Source: Halorussus limi
GTDB lineage: Archaea > Halobacteriota > Halobacteria > Halobacteriales > Haladaptataceae
NCBI RefSeq assembly: GCF_023238205.1
Contig: NZ_CP096659.1
Coordinates: 2,683,626-2,747,625, forward strand
Reading direction: 5' to 3'
Length of the DNA: 64,000 bases
Shown: positions 54,010 to 62,658 of the stretch, in pieces
Position numbering within the stretch: the first letter of the stretch is position 1
Layout: each line of letters starts with the position of its first letter
Notes under the pieces: model-generated
The model's database searches: none
What the model saw: only the letters and a program-made list of their open reading frames with translations
What the model was told of the DNA's origin: nothing
Translations under genes and position numbers: made by a program

Positions 54010-54837
54010 TCAGTCGCCGCCAGCGGCGTCCGCACCGCCACAGACCACCGCGGACTCCCCCGCCACCGCGGTCGGTTCGCCGTCGAGTCGGTAGGTGAAC
54101 GTGTAGGCCGCGCTCCCGCCGGAGGCGTGGAGGACCGCGATTTCGGCCGTCCGCTCGTCGCCGCCGCAGTCGGCGGCGTCGGCCCCGTCGGGGAACGCGA
54201 ACGGCGCGTAGGTCGTCTCGAACGGCGCCACCTCGCCGGGCGACACGACGAGGTCGGTTCTGGACGACGAGAGCGTCCGGTTCCGGCCGACGCCGACGAC
54301 GCCGGGACCGAGGTCGAACCACGACGCGTCGAACGAGTCGGCCTGCACGTCCACCGCGGGGTTCGGCACGTCGCCGGAGATGCCGACGAAGCGGACGAGT
54401 AGCGGCGCTTCGCCCTGATTCTCGACTTCGAACCGAGCGCGGCCGTCGTCGAGGACTTCGACGCCTTCGACGTATCCGTGGACGGTCTCCGGTATCCGCC
54501 GACGGACCCGCCCGTCCGGCGTCTCGGCCTTCACGTAGAGCGCTCGGGCGACGTACGTCTCCAGTCGGTCCGGGAACACGACCGGAAAGCGCGCCGCACC
54601 CGCCGGTCGCTCGACCGTCTCGAACTCCTCGTCGGTGGACGAGTCGAACAGGACGGCGCTCTCGACCTCGACGCCGTCGCGGAACTCGACCACGAGGTCC
54701 GTTCCGTCGAACCGGTGGTCCGCGAACACGTCCGCCGCCGTCGGTCCGTCGGCGGCGAACGGGAGCGATTCGGTGCAACCGGTCGTCAGGAGAGCGCTCC
54801 CGGTCGCGAGAGCACGGAGGAACGGGCGGCGGTTCAT
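54010..54837 (-). CDS. Putative lipoprotein, function unknown
   Basis: 275 residues. The N-terminus MNRRPFLRALATGSALLTTGC has a twin Arg and an apparent lipobox ending in Cys21, so it is a Tat- or Sec-exported lipid-anchored protein. The body is beta-rich and acidic, with two segments like Ig folds (RARFEVENQGEAPLLVRFVG; AAYTFTYRLDGEPTAV) and a Cys pair near the end. No family recognised. ATG 54837 is supported by a TATA-like box ATACTTATC at 54860-54868. Confidence 0.75.
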   Translation of the reverse strand: MNRRPFLRALATGSALLTTGCTESLPFAADGPTAADVFADHRFDGTDLVVEFRDGVEVESAVLFDSSTDEEFETVERPAGAARFPVVFPDRLETYVARALYVKAETPDGRVRRRIPETVHGYVEGVEVLDDGRARFEVENQGEAPLLVRFVGISGDVPNPAVDVQADSFDASWFDLGPGVVGVGRNRTLSSSRTDLVVSPGEVAPFETTYAPFAFPDGADAADCGGDERTAEIAVLHASGGSAAYTFTYRLDGEPTAVAGESAVVCGGADAAGGD

Positions 54838-54859
54838 AGCCGCAAATAGTTGCGATCGT

Positions 54860-54868
54860 GATAAGTAT
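54860..54868 (-). promoter_or_regulatory. TATA-like box of the lipoprotein gene
   Basis: ATACTTATC on the minus strand, 23-31 bases before ATG 54837. Confidence 0.45.
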
Positions 54869-54891
54869 CTTCTCTCACCGGGCGGTCCCGT

Positions 54892-55923
54892 TCACTCCTC
54901 GCCGTACGTCTGGCGGAGGACGAACGGCCCGATGGCGAGGGTGTGCTTGGCGACGACCACGATGCGAAGGATGTAGGTCAGGAAGATGAGAAACGGCGTG
55001 AGCGTGACGGTGAACGCCGCGGCGACGACCCACGTGACGTTCGGGATTCCCAGCGTGGTACCGGGGAACGTCGGCGCGCCGACGAACGCCAGCATCGTCC
55101 CCGCCACCACGAGCGCCGGGACCGCGGCGTAGAGGATGTACCGCGAGAGGTCGATGAGTTCCCACTGGAAGTAGAGGGTCTTTATGTGCTCGCGCGCCGG
55201 CCCGAACATCGTCAGCGCGGTCTCTAACTCCCGAAACGCCTCCCGGTCGTCTTCGTCAAGGCTGTCTTCGAACTCGTCGGTCAGCCGCTCCACCTGATAT
55301 ATCTTCCACGAGTAGTTGTAGTCGAGCGCCGCGTTCAACACGGCGAACGTGCCGAACTGGGCGTCTTCGAGTTTGTCTATCGCCGCGTTCGCGTTGTTCC
55401 GGAGACTGTCGAGCAGTTCGCCGACCTGCTGGCGGAGTTCCTCGTCGTCGTTGTCCGCGAGTTGCGCTTCGAGCGCGTCGGCCCGGCGCTCGTTGACTTC
55501 GAGGAGTTGGCCGAGGAACGCTCCGGGGTCGGCCTCCGGGGGCGACTCGAACAGTTCGGTCGCGTAGGTCCGGAAGTCCATCGCGTCGCTCATGCGCTGG
55601 CGCTGGTCGCCCAGCGGCCCGTTCTCCTGAGAGATGACGAGTTGGCTGATGGTGACGACCAGCGTCGTCCCCGTGACGACGGTGCCGATCATGGTCGAGA
55701 ACATCGTCTCGACGGTGTCGGCCGAACGAATCGCGACTTGCAGCGACGGGACGACGACGGTGCTGACGGCGACGAACGCGGCGAAGACGCCCGCGGCGAC
55801 CAGTGCGGTCGCGGCGAGTCGGTTCCCGTCGAACAGGAACCACTCCGCTGCGGCGTTCAGTCCGATGCGGTCGCTGAGGGTGTTCGGCGTCCGAATCTCG
55901 TCGGAGTCGCCGGACTTGCTCAT
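54892..55923 (-). CDS. Four-helix membrane protein, paralogue of the gene at 30003-31079
   Basis: 343 residues. Two N-terminal helices end in TGTTLVVTISQLVISQENGP. A large helical cytoplasmic domain of about 150 residues follows, then AREHIKTLYFQWELIDLSRYIL, two more helices and a tail ending FVLRQTYGEE. The arrangement and the spaced motifs match the protein at 30003-31079 closely enough to call them paralogues. Function unknown. It follows a small DUF4177-like gene by 18 bases on the same strand, so the two form an operon. Confidence 0.78.
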   Translation of the reverse strand: MSKSGDSDEIRTPNTLSDRIGLNAAAEWFLFDGNRLAATALVAAGVFAAFVAVSTVVVPSLQVAIRSADTVETMFSTMIGTVVTGTTLVVTISQLVISQENGPLGDQRQRMSDAMDFRTYATELFESPPEADPGAFLGQLLEVNERRADALEAQLADNDDEELRQQVGELLDSLRNNANAAIDKLEDAQFGTFAVLNAALDYNYSWKIYQVERLTDEFEDSLDEDDREAFRELETALTMFGPAREHIKTLYFQWELIDLSRYILYAAVPALVVAGTMLAFVGAPTFPGTTLGIPNVTWVVAAAFTVTLTPFLIFLTYILRIVVVAKHTLAIGPFVLRQTYGEE

Positions 55924-55941
55924 GCGCTGGCCCTCCCGCGC

Positions 55942-56178
55942 TCACCCATCGTCGCCCTCGGCGCTCGCCCTCTCGCGCTCGGCGTTCGGGCCACTCGGTC
56001 GCCTGAACACGAGGAACTTGGTCCCGCCGCCGACGTAGTCGATGGTCTCGTCGAGTTCCCACCCCTCGGCGGCGGCCTCGGCGAGCGCCGAGGAGGGGTC
56101 GCGGGCCTCCTTCTGGGAGGGTTCGCGCGGCGGTCGGACGACTCGGTACTCCCATCGTCGCGGCGTGTCGGCGCTCAT
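55942..56178 (-). CDS. DUF4177-like small protein
   Basis: 78 residues. The core WEYRVVRPPRE, then AEAAAEGWELDETIDYVGGGTKFLVFRRPSG follows the DUF4177 pattern of a short beta-alpha-beta unit ending in an Arg-rich strand. Cytoplasmic; function not known. First gene of a two-gene unit with the membrane paralogue. Confidence 0.75.
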   Translation of the reverse strand: MSADTPRRWEYRVVRPPREPSQKEARDPSSALAEAAAEGWELDETIDYVGGGTKFLVFRRPSGPNAERERASAEGDDG

Positions 56179-56326
56179 GTGTCCGGTCCGACGGGAGTGA
56201 GGGGGCTAAGCGTGACGGCCCGAACGAACCGAACGACCCGGACGACTCGCCCGGTCCGGCCCGGTCTGACGACCGAGCGCACCGGACGTTCCCGACCGAA
56301 CGCATCGAACGGCCCGGAACTGTCCG

Positions 56327-57376
56327 CTACGAACCGAGACCACGCTTCTCGACCATCCACCGGAGGCCGACGAACGCCGCCAGCGAGACGACCAGATAGG
56401 CGACGACCGAGAGGTGCGTCGTCTGTGTCGGACTCCCGATTGCCAACTTCGCCACCGCGTTAGCGGGCGATTCGGGCAGGAGGTAGGTCGAACTGAACAC
56501 GACCAGCACGCCCATCGAGAAGAGGAACTGGGCCTGCTTGCGCTCGCGGAACGCCAGCGCCGCGGTCGCGCCCATCGTGACCACGCCGACCGAGAAGCCA
56601 GTCACGAGGAGCAGGATTTCGAGCGGATTCGAAATCGGGGTTCCCCGCAACGACAGCAGCGCCAGCCACGCCCCCGCCTGCGCGGGCGCGAGGACGCCCA
56701 TCGCCAGCAGTTTCCCGTCCACGATGTCGGTCGGGGTCAGCGGCGTCACCCGGAGGAGTTCGAGCGTTCCGCGGTCGTACTCCTCGGCGATGGCGTCCAC
56801 CGCGATGCTTCCGCTGACGAACACCGGGAGGAACGTGAGCAGCGGAACCAGCACCGTGTAGGTGAACCCGAAGTAGGGGCTGGACGACGCGTCGGGCGGG
56901 AGTTCGACCGGCTTTCGGTCCAACCGGGAACTCAGCCGCTGGCGCTCGTGGCGTTCGAACGCCTCCAGCACGCCCTTTATCTGGGTCACGACGAGCGTCG
57001 TCCGGACGTTGCCGTCGGGCGCGACCGCACTGACGTGGGCCCTGCCGTCGGGCAAGCGTTGGACCCTGAGGACGGCGTGAATCTCACCCCGTTCGAAGTC
57101 CCGCATCGCGGCCGACTCGTCGCCGTACTCGACCGCCCGCCAGCCGTCGCGCTCGTCGATTATCGGCGCGAGGTCGTCGCCCGCCTCGCCCGTGACGCCG
57201 AACTCCACGACGAACTGGTTGGAGACCGAACCGGGGTCGTACAGCGAGACCAGTCCGACCGCGAGGAACGACGAGAACGCCGCGACGAACAACTGGATGA
57301 GAATCGCCAGCACGATGGTCTTCTCGCTCCGGAGCGACGCCAACTCCCGGCGAGCGACCGTCAGGCGCTTACCCAA
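56327..57376 (-). CDS. ABC-2 type export permease
   Basis: 349 residues. N-terminal helix after a cytoplasmic start (KRLTVARRELASLRSEKTIV), then an exported loop of about 150 residues and five or six C-terminal helices, including VDAIAEEYDRGTLELLRVTPL and the family segment TDIVDGKLLAMGVLAPAQA. It is the second permease of an export system with the ATPase at 59243 and the fused permease at 57369. Its start overlaps the end of the fused gene by eight bases. Exported substrate unknown. Confidence 0.88.
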   Translation of the reverse strand: MGKRLTVARRELASLRSEKTIVLAILIQLFVAAFSSFLAVGLVSLYDPGSVSNQFVVEFGVTGEAGDDLAPIIDERDGWRAVEYGDESAAMRDFERGEIHAVLRVQRLPDGRAHVSAVAPDGNVRTTLVVTQIKGVLEAFERHERQRLSSRLDRKPVELPPDASSSPYFGFTYTVLVPLLTFLPVFVSGSIAVDAIAEEYDRGTLELLRVTPLTPTDIVDGKLLAMGVLAPAQAGAWLALLSLRGTPISNPLEILLLVTGFSVGVVTMGATAALAFRERKQAQFLFSMGVLVVFSSTYLLPESPANAVAKLAIGSPTQTTHLSVVAYLVVSLAAFVGLRWMVEKRGLGS

Positions 57377-59246
57377 GGTAGCTCACCACCGTTAGGTTGT
57401 AGGCGGCGTGAAGCAGGGTCGCCGCGACCAGCGTTCCGGCGTACCAGTTGCGGTCGCGGGTCGCTCCGGCGGCCGTCACCGTCGCCGTGACGGTGTGAAG
57501 CGCGAGGGGCGCGAGGAACAACGCGACCAGCACCAGCGGCGAGGACTCGACGCCCAACCCCGTCGCGGTGCCGAACGCGGCCTGTCCGAGTTCGAGATTC
57601 GGTAGGCCGACCAGTTGAGCCACCGCGGTCGCCTTCTCGCCGACGAAGAAGCCCAGACCCGAGAGGAACCCGAGCGTCGCGGCCGACCGGAAGGTTCGTT
57701 CGAACCGCGAGTGAGCGAACCCGGCGTAGACGTGGACCGATTTGGCGACTTCCTCCACGAAGGCGATGGCGACGAGCAGGACCGGCATCGACACCGACAC
57801 CGGGAGCGCGAACAGCAGGGCGACCGCGAGCAACTCGCCGACGAAGACGAACGGAATCGAGAGCGCGCTGACCTTCGCAATCGAGCGCCGCCCCGAAATC
57901 TGGCTGTTCAGCGCGTCGAGGAACTTCAGCGGGACGGACCGCTGGGTGAACATGTCCTCCTCGCGGTAGACGCCCGCGCCGAGCGCGAACAGGGCGCCTG
58001 CCGAGAGGTAGAGCGGCCCGGTCGAGAAGGCGTACTCGCCGAGCGAGAAGGCGGTCCCGCGCAGGGCCTTCACCACGAGCGTGAGCGGCGAGATGGCCGC
58101 TACTGGGTGGACGTTGGTGAAGATGGCCGGGACGAAGGCGTAACTCGTCAGGAACACCGAGAGCGTCACGGTGACGAACGTGAGTTCCTTGAACGACCGG
58201 GCGAACATCCCGCCGACGAACGCCGCCGAGAGGAAGAGAAGCGCGATGGGAACCACCGCGGAGACCGACTCGGCCGCCGTCGTCGCCACCGCCGCCGCGC
58301 CGTCCGCCGCGGGGGTCAGGACCGCGATGCCGACCGCCGTGACCGAGGCGATGGCGACCATCCCGGCGAAGTACGGCAGTGTCTTGCCCGCGATGATGTC
58401 GCCGCGCGAGACCGGCGAGACCAACAGGAGTTCGCCTCGCTCGTTGACTCGCTCGTCCAGAATCGTGGAGGCGTACGCCTGAATCACGAAGTTCATCGGC
58501 AGGACGAACGCGAACGCCAGCACCAGCGACTCGAAGGGGAACGGCGGCGCCACGTCCGCCGGAGTGCCGCCCCGGGCGTTCGACCCGAACAGCGACCCGC
58601 CGCCACCGCCGACCGAGGGAGCGCCGACGGGGCCGTCGTTCCCGCCCGCGCCCGACTCGGGCGCGGCGGTCGCCGACCCGCCGGAGTCGCCACCCGAGTC
58701 GCCACCGCCGTTTCCGCCGCCTCCACCGAGTCGCTTCTCGCCCTCGCGGGTCGTCCGCGTCGCGGCCGACCCGGAGCCTCGGACCTGCAGGTCGCTCTGC
58801 TCCTCGTAGCGGACCGAGACCGAGACGGGGAACGCGGCGGCCTCGTCCGACTCGTCGGCCATCAGGCGGTCGTTGTACCGCGCGACCGACTTCCGGAACT
58901 CCGAGAGCGCGGCCGCTCCCTTGTCGGTGTCGTCGGCCCGAATCTCGCCGGGGGCGCACCGCGGGGTGGTCTCGGTGCAGAAGAACAGGTCCGACCCCTC
59001 GTCTCTGGGTTCGACCGCGACGAACGTCGAGTCGTTCTGGACGGGGGCGTAGTACGGACTGTCCTGCGAGACGCCGACGCGGTAGATGCCGTCGTTCAGG
59101 GTGACGCCCTGACTGGCGACCAGCGGCGTCAGCGCGCCCACCGCCAGCAGGACGACCAGTCCGACCGCCACGGTCCGGCGGTCGAGTTGGCCCGCGTTCT
59201 TCGACACCTCCCAGCGGGCGATGCGCAGGGTCTTCCGGAGGTTCAC
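57369..59246 (-). CDS. ABC-2 export permease fused to a PrsW-like intramembrane metalloprotease
   Basis: 625 residues. Residues 1-430 form an ABC-2 permease: one N-terminal helix, a large exported loop with a Gly-rich stretch, then helices including ILDERVNERGELLLVSPVSRGD. Residues about 470-625 are a separate set of helices with the PrsW motifs in order: EE-x2-K at Glu498-Glu499-Lys502, G-x-GF-x2-GE ending at Glu537, and His584 and His613 in hydrophobic helices. PrsW is a membrane metalloprotease. All catalytic positions seem intact, so the domain may be active. The start overlaps the ATPase stop by four bases. The fusion is unusual; frames are continuous with no sign of sequencing error. 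Confidence 0.85.
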   Translation of the reverse strand: MNLRKTLRIARWEVSKNAGQLDRRTVAVGLVVLLAVGALTPLVASQGVTLNDGIYRVGVSQDSPYYAPVQNDSTFVAVEPRDEGSDLFFCTETTPRCAPGEIRADDTDKGAAALSEFRKSVARYNDRLMADESDEAAAFPVSVSVRYEEQSDLQVRGSGSAATRTTREGEKRLGGGGGNGGGDSGGDSGGSATAAPESGAGGNDGPVGAPSVGGGGGSLFGSNARGGTPADVAPPFPFESLVLAFAFVLPMNFVIQAYASTILDERVNERGELLLVSPVSRGDIIAGKTLPYFAGMVAIASVTAVGIAVLTPAADGAAAVATTAAESVSAVVPIALLFLSAAFVGGMFARSFKELTFVTVTLSVFLTSYAFVPAIFTNVHPVAAISPLTLVVKALRGTAFSLGEYAFSTGPLYLSAGALFALGAGVYREEDMFTQRSVPLKFLDALNSQISGRRSIAKVSALSIPFVFVGELLAVALLFALPVSVSMPVLLVAIAFVEEVAKSVHVYAGFAHSRFERTFRSAATLGFLSGLGFFVGEKATAVAQLVGLPNLELGQAAFGTATGLGVESSPLVLVALFLAPLALHTVTATVTAAGATRDRNWYAGTLVAATLLHAAYNLTVVSYLG

Positions 59247-60130
59247 GGTCGGCCCTCCACGTCCGGGGACTCGTCGGCGAGGTCGAGGAAGATGTCTTCG
59301 AGGCTCGGGGTGTGAGTCTGGATGTCGTCGACCTCCCCGCCCGCCGACTCGGCGAGTTCGCGGGTCTCCTCGACGGCGTCCATGCTCTCGACGGTGCGGC
59401 AGAAGCGGCCGTTCTCCTTCACCGCGTCCGCGACTTCGACAGTAGTGTAGACGCGGTACTCGGTCCGGCCGTGTTCCTCGCGGATGTTCTCGACGCTCCC
59501 GCGGGCGACGATGCGACCGTCGTTCATCACCGCCACGCGGTCGCAGATGCTCTCGACGTGGAACAGGTTGTGGGCGCTGAACACCACGGTCTTGCCCGAC
59601 TCGGCGAGTTCGCGGGTGAACTCGATGATGTAGTTGGTCGTCAGCGGGTCGAGTCCGCTCGCGGGTTCGTCGTATATCAGCACGTCGGGGTCGTTGACCA
59701 GCGAGCGCGCGATGGCGACTTTCCGGGTCATCCCCTTCGACATGTCGCCGATTTTCCTGTCGCGGTGGTCGAGTTCGAGTCGGTCCAAGGTGTCGTGGAT
59801 GCGCGACTCGGCCGCGCTGTCTGGCACGTCGTAGAGGTCAGCGAAGAACCGGAGGTACGACACCGCGGTCATGTCCTCGTAGAGCGGCGACTCCTCGGGC
59901 AGGAAGCCGAGGTGCTCGCGCATCTCGGGGTCTTGGGCGTCGTAGCCCGCGACCCGGGCCGACCCGGCGGTGGGTTCGACCAGACCGGAGAGCATCTTCA
60001 GGGTCGTGGTCTTGCCCGCGCCGTTCGGGCCGATGACGCCGTAGACTTCGCCCTCGGGGACCGAGAAGGTACTCCCCTCCACGGCGGTGAACCCGCCGTA
60101 CTCCTTCCGCAGATTTTCGACTTCTATCAT
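59243..60130 (-). CDS. ABC transporter ATP-binding protein of an export (ABC-2/NatA-like) system
   Basis: 295 residues. Walker A GPNGAGKTT, Q-loop LGFLPEESPLYE, signature DMSKGMTRKVAIARSL (degenerate from LSGGQ), Walker B VLIYDEPASGLDP and the H-loop FSAHNLFHVE. A C-terminal extension of about 80 residues follows, typical of the NatA/export ATPases. It leads a three-gene operon: ATPase, fused permease-PrsW, permease. A box CCCTAAAATC at about 60160-60170 may be the promoter. Confidence 0.92.
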   Translation of the reverse strand: MIEVENLRKEYGGFTAVEGSTFSVPEGEVYGVIGPNGAGKTTTLKMLSGLVEPTAGSARVAGYDAQDPEMREHLGFLPEESPLYEDMTAVSYLRFFADLYDVPDSAAESRIHDTLDRLELDHRDRKIGDMSKGMTRKVAIARSLVNDPDVLIYDEPASGLDPLTTNYIIEFTRELAESGKTVVFSAHNLFHVESICDRVAVMNDGRIVARGSVENIREEHGRTEYRVYTTVEVADAVKENGRFCRTVESMDAVEETRELAESAGGEVDDIQTHTPSLEDIFLDLADESPDVEGRP

Positions 60131-60243
60131 CTGGATACTGGGGAGTGTTCACCGGGGGGACTTGATTTTAGGGTTACGCGAGGAAAAACGGAGTACAGCC
60201 AACCTTTATCACTGGACTGTCAGTAACGTCGAAAACACAAGTC

Positions 60244-60711
60244 ATGAGACTCACCCCGGACGTTTCGCGGCACAAACTCGTCGCCCGATGGCTGGTGGCG
60301 GCGATACTGATGGCAGGGGTCGTACTGCAACGCGGTCCTCAAGCCGTCGCCCTCGCGTCGATAGCGTACTTCGGCGTCGAAGGATACCGCGTCCAGTCGG
60401 TGGCCGAACGTTGCGGTGCCTCCACCGCCGAGTTGGTGGCGTCTTCGGGGTGGTTCCTCCGACGGGGGTTCCTCTGGGCACTCATCGGACTGGCGATTTT
60501 CTTCACTCTGCTGGTCTGGTGGAGTCTTGCGGTGACGGTCGTTTCCGTGGTTCTCCTGTACACGGCCGGACTGTTCGCACAGGCGGTCCGCGCAGCAGAG
60601 GACGAGCATCTGCGGGGAGACGAACGCCGTGGACGCTCCCCAGAGACTGACAACGAACGACGGCCGGAGGACGACCGACGACCGCCGAGAACCGAATCGA
60701 CCGGCGAATAG
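60244..60711 (+). CDS. Small membrane protein, function unknown
   Basis: 155 residues with three hydrophobic segments (LVARWLVAAILMAGVVL, LWALIGLAIFFTLLVWWSLAVT, TVVSVVLLYTAGLF) and a charged Arg/Glu tail. No motif recognised. A TATA-like box (AACCTTTATC, 60201-60210) lies about 38 bases upstream, giving a leader of about ten bases. The first copy of the 57-bp repeated element begins 29 bases after its stop. Confidence 0.65.
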   Translation: MRLTPDVSRHKLVARWLVAAILMAGVVLQRGPQAVALASIAYFGVEGYRVQSVAERCGASTAELVASSGWFLRRGFLWALIGLAIFFTLLVWWSLAVTVVSVVLLYTAGLFAQAVRAAEDEHLRGDERRGRSPETDNERRPEDDRRPPRTESTGE

Positions 60712-60739
60712 CCGCCGCTCGCCGAGCACGGCTCTCTCC

Positions 60740-60796
60740 TTTAAGTAGTTCTGGCGACAAGGGATAGATACGAGGGAAGACGGTCTCGTTCTGCCG
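60740..60796 (+). repeat. 57-bp repeated element, copy A
   Basis: Begins TTTAAGTA (TATA-like), then GTTCTGGCGACAAGGG, TAGATACGAGGGAAGACGG and ends CTCGTTCTGCCG. It contains an imperfect inverted repeat ACGAGG/TCTCGT. One of five copies in 3 kb; it follows the gene ending at 60711 in the same orientation. Confidence 0.85.
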
Positions 60797-60844
60797 AAGT
60801 CACCCCGACCAGAGAAATCGCTCTGAGCAGACGTTACTCGGCGT

Positions 60845-60894
60845 AGACTCGGGTCCGACCAGACGCCAATTGGTGCAGACTCGGGTCCGAACGG
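60845..60894. repeat. Direct repeat pair upstream of the BAAT-family gene
   Basis: AGACTCGGGTCCGA occurs at 60845-60858 and at 60877-60890, 32 bases apart, 50-80 bases upstream of the TATA-like box of the following gene. This spacing is three turns of the helix and could be an operator. Confidence 0.55.
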
Positions 60895-60924
60895 CCATAC
60901 CAGACAACAATCTAACTAGACGCC

Positions 60925-60934
60925 AATCTTTACG
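60925..60934 (+). promoter_or_regulatory. TATA-like box of the BAAT-family gene
   Basis: AATCTTTACG, 25-34 bases upstream of ATG 60959. The gene therefore has its own promoter, separate from repeat copy A. Confidence 0.5.
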
Positions 60935-60958
60935 CCGCTCCGGAACGTCGTTCGACCG

Positions 60959-62389
60959 ATGGCGTGGAATCGCCGCGACCTGCTCTACACCGCCGCGACA
61001 ACCGGAACCGCGGCGCTCGCGGGTTGCTCGGGAGCGTCGCGCGAGCAGGGCGACGACCCCGAAATCCGCGCTCCCGACCGAACCCTCGTCGGCCGCCCCG
61101 CCGGGATTCGACTCGCAGGGTTCCCGTCCGAGACCGAGGTCGCGCTCGAAGCGAGCGCGACCGACGCCCGCGGTGTCGAATTTTCCGCCGCGTGGTCGCT
61201 CCGGACCGACGGGAACGGCGCGGCGTCGCTCGCCCGACGGGTCTCCTCGAAACCGACCGACTCGGCCGCCCGGACCGAGTGGACCGCGATGGGTCGGGGG
61301 TTCGAGTCGCCCGACGACCCTGCCTTCGAGATGGTCCTCCAGCGACTCGCGCCGCGGGGAGACGCCTCGCCCACCCCGAGCCACTTCGTCGCGGGCGACC
61401 GGGCCGCGGTGGACGTGGCGCTCACCGCGCGCGCCGGCGGCGAGCGCCGGGCCTCGGCGACGACCGCTCGCGTCGTCACCGACTCGGGCGTCTCCCGGCG
61501 GACCGTCGAAGACGCGGACCTCGTGGCGTGGCTCTACGAACCGCCGGACGGGAACGCGAACGGCGGGGAACCGAACCCCGGCATCGTGACGCTCCACGGG
61601 TCGCAGGCCGTGGTCCCGCACGCGCTGAGTCGGACGCTGGCGGGCCACGGCTACGCGGTGCTCGCGCTCCAGTACATCGGCGCCGAGGGCCTGCCCGAGT
61701 CGGTGGCCGGCGTGCCGGTCGAGTACTTCCGGCGCGCGACTCGCTGGCTGACCGACCGCGAGCGCGTGGCCGACGGCCGCGTCGGGTTCGTCGGTATCTC
61801 GCGGGGCGTGGAGGCCGCCCTGCTCGCGGCGGCCCAGTTCTCCGGCGAGACGGTCGCGGTCGGCTACTCCGGCGGGGGCGTCCTCGGACCGAGCGTCGAC
61901 GCGTCGGCCACGACGGTCACCGACTGGGCCTCGGCGTGGACTCGGAACGGCGACCCGCTCGCGGACGCCGCGGCGGTCCGGACGGTGTTCTCGGCGGTCG
62001 AGAACGCTGGCGGCGAGTGCGAGACGGTCGAGTGCGTTCCGGAGACCGTCAGTGAGTGGGTCGGCGACTCGGTCCGTCGGCGCGCGCTCGCGCCGGTCGA
62101 GGAGATAGACGGTCCGGTGCTGCTCCTCGGGGGAACCGACGACGCGACGTGGCCCGCCCCGGCGCTGTCGGCGATGGCTATCGACCGACTCGACCGCCGG
62201 GGCCACGACGCGCCGTACCGACTCAGAGTGTACGACGGCGCGGGACACCTCTTCGGCCTGCCGTACCACCGATACACCGGCGAGGCGACGGGACCGCGAT
62301 TCGGCGGGTCGCCCGGGGCGAACGCCTTCGGAGCGGCGAACTCGTGGCCGGTGGTGCTCCGGTACTTGCGCGCGGGTCTACAAAGGTAG
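60959..62389 (+). CDS. Exported lipoprotein of the BAAT/acyl-CoA thioesterase family
   Basis: 476 residues. N-terminus MAWNRRDLLYTAATTGTAAL ends in the lipobox LAGC, so Tat-type export and lipid anchoring are predicted. Residues about 35-180 form the beta-rich N-terminal BAAT domain, and the rest is an alpha/beta-hydrolase. The nucleophile is Ser in VGISRGVEAALL, the acid Asp in LLLGGTDDATWP and the His in YDGAGHLFGLPYH. The family hydrolyses acyl-CoA or transfers acyl groups; export would change the likely substrate to an ester or peptide outside the cell. Confidence 0.85.
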   Translation: MAWNRRDLLYTAATTGTAALAGCSGASREQGDDPEIRAPDRTLVGRPAGIRLAGFPSETEVALEASATDARGVEFSAAWSLRTDGNGAASLARRVSSKPTDSAARTEWTAMGRGFESPDDPAFEMVLQRLAPRGDASPTPSHFVAGDRAAVDVALTARAGGERRASATTARVVTDSGVSRRTVEDADLVAWLYEPPDGNANGGEPNPGIVTLHGSQAVVPHALSRTLAGHGYAVLALQYIGAEGLPESVAGVPVEYFRRATRWLTDRERVADGRVGFVGISRGVEAALLAAAQFSGETVAVGYSGGGVLGPSVDASATTVTDWASAWTRNGDPLADAAAVRTVFSAVENAGGECETVECVPETVSEWVGDSVRRRALAPVEEIDGPVLLLGGTDDATWPAPALSAMAIDRLDRRGHDAPYRLRVYDGAGHLFGLPYHRYTGEATGPRFGGSPGANAFGAANSWPVVLRYLRAGLQR

Positions 62390-62409
62390 TCGCTCACTTC
62401 CCGAAGTCA

Positions 62410-62466
62410 TTTAAGTAGTTCTGGCGACAAGGGGTAGATACGAGGGAAGACGGCCTCGTTCTACGG
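62410..62466 (+). repeat. 57-bp repeated element, copy B
   Basis: Same element as copy A with few changes: starts TTTAAGTAG, has CTGGCGACAAGGGG, TAGATACGAGGGAAGACGG and ends CTCGTTCTACGG. The inverted repeat ACGAGG/CCTCGT is perfect here. It begins 21 bases after the BAAT-family stop. Confidence 0.85.
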
Positions 62467-62540
62467 GACGCTATTCACCAGACGCCGGTCTCTCGCCTCG
62501 GAAAGTAGAAGGAGAATCGTCGTCGCTACGCCGGTCTCCG

Positions 62541-62601
62541 TTTAAGTGCTTCTGGCGACAAGGGATAGATACGAGGAAGATTCGTTCGCGGTCTTCTGCG
62601 G
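62541..62601 (+). repeat. 57-bp repeated element, copy C
   Basis: Starts TTTAAGTGCTTCTGGCGACA, then AGGGATAGATACGAGGAAGA, and ends less well conserved (TCTTCTGCGG). A T-rich run follows at 62601-62617. Same orientation as B, 131 bases later. Confidence 0.8.
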
Positions 62602-62617
62602 TTTTCGTCTCTTTGTG
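62601..62617 (+). terminator. T-rich run following repeat copy C
   Basis: GTTTTCGTCTCTTTG on the plus strand, about 35 bases past the expected start of any transcript from copy C. It could end a short RNA made from the element. Confidence 0.35.
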
Positions 62618-62658
62618 TACTCACGCTCCGCAGTCCCTACTCCTCACACGCCACTCCA

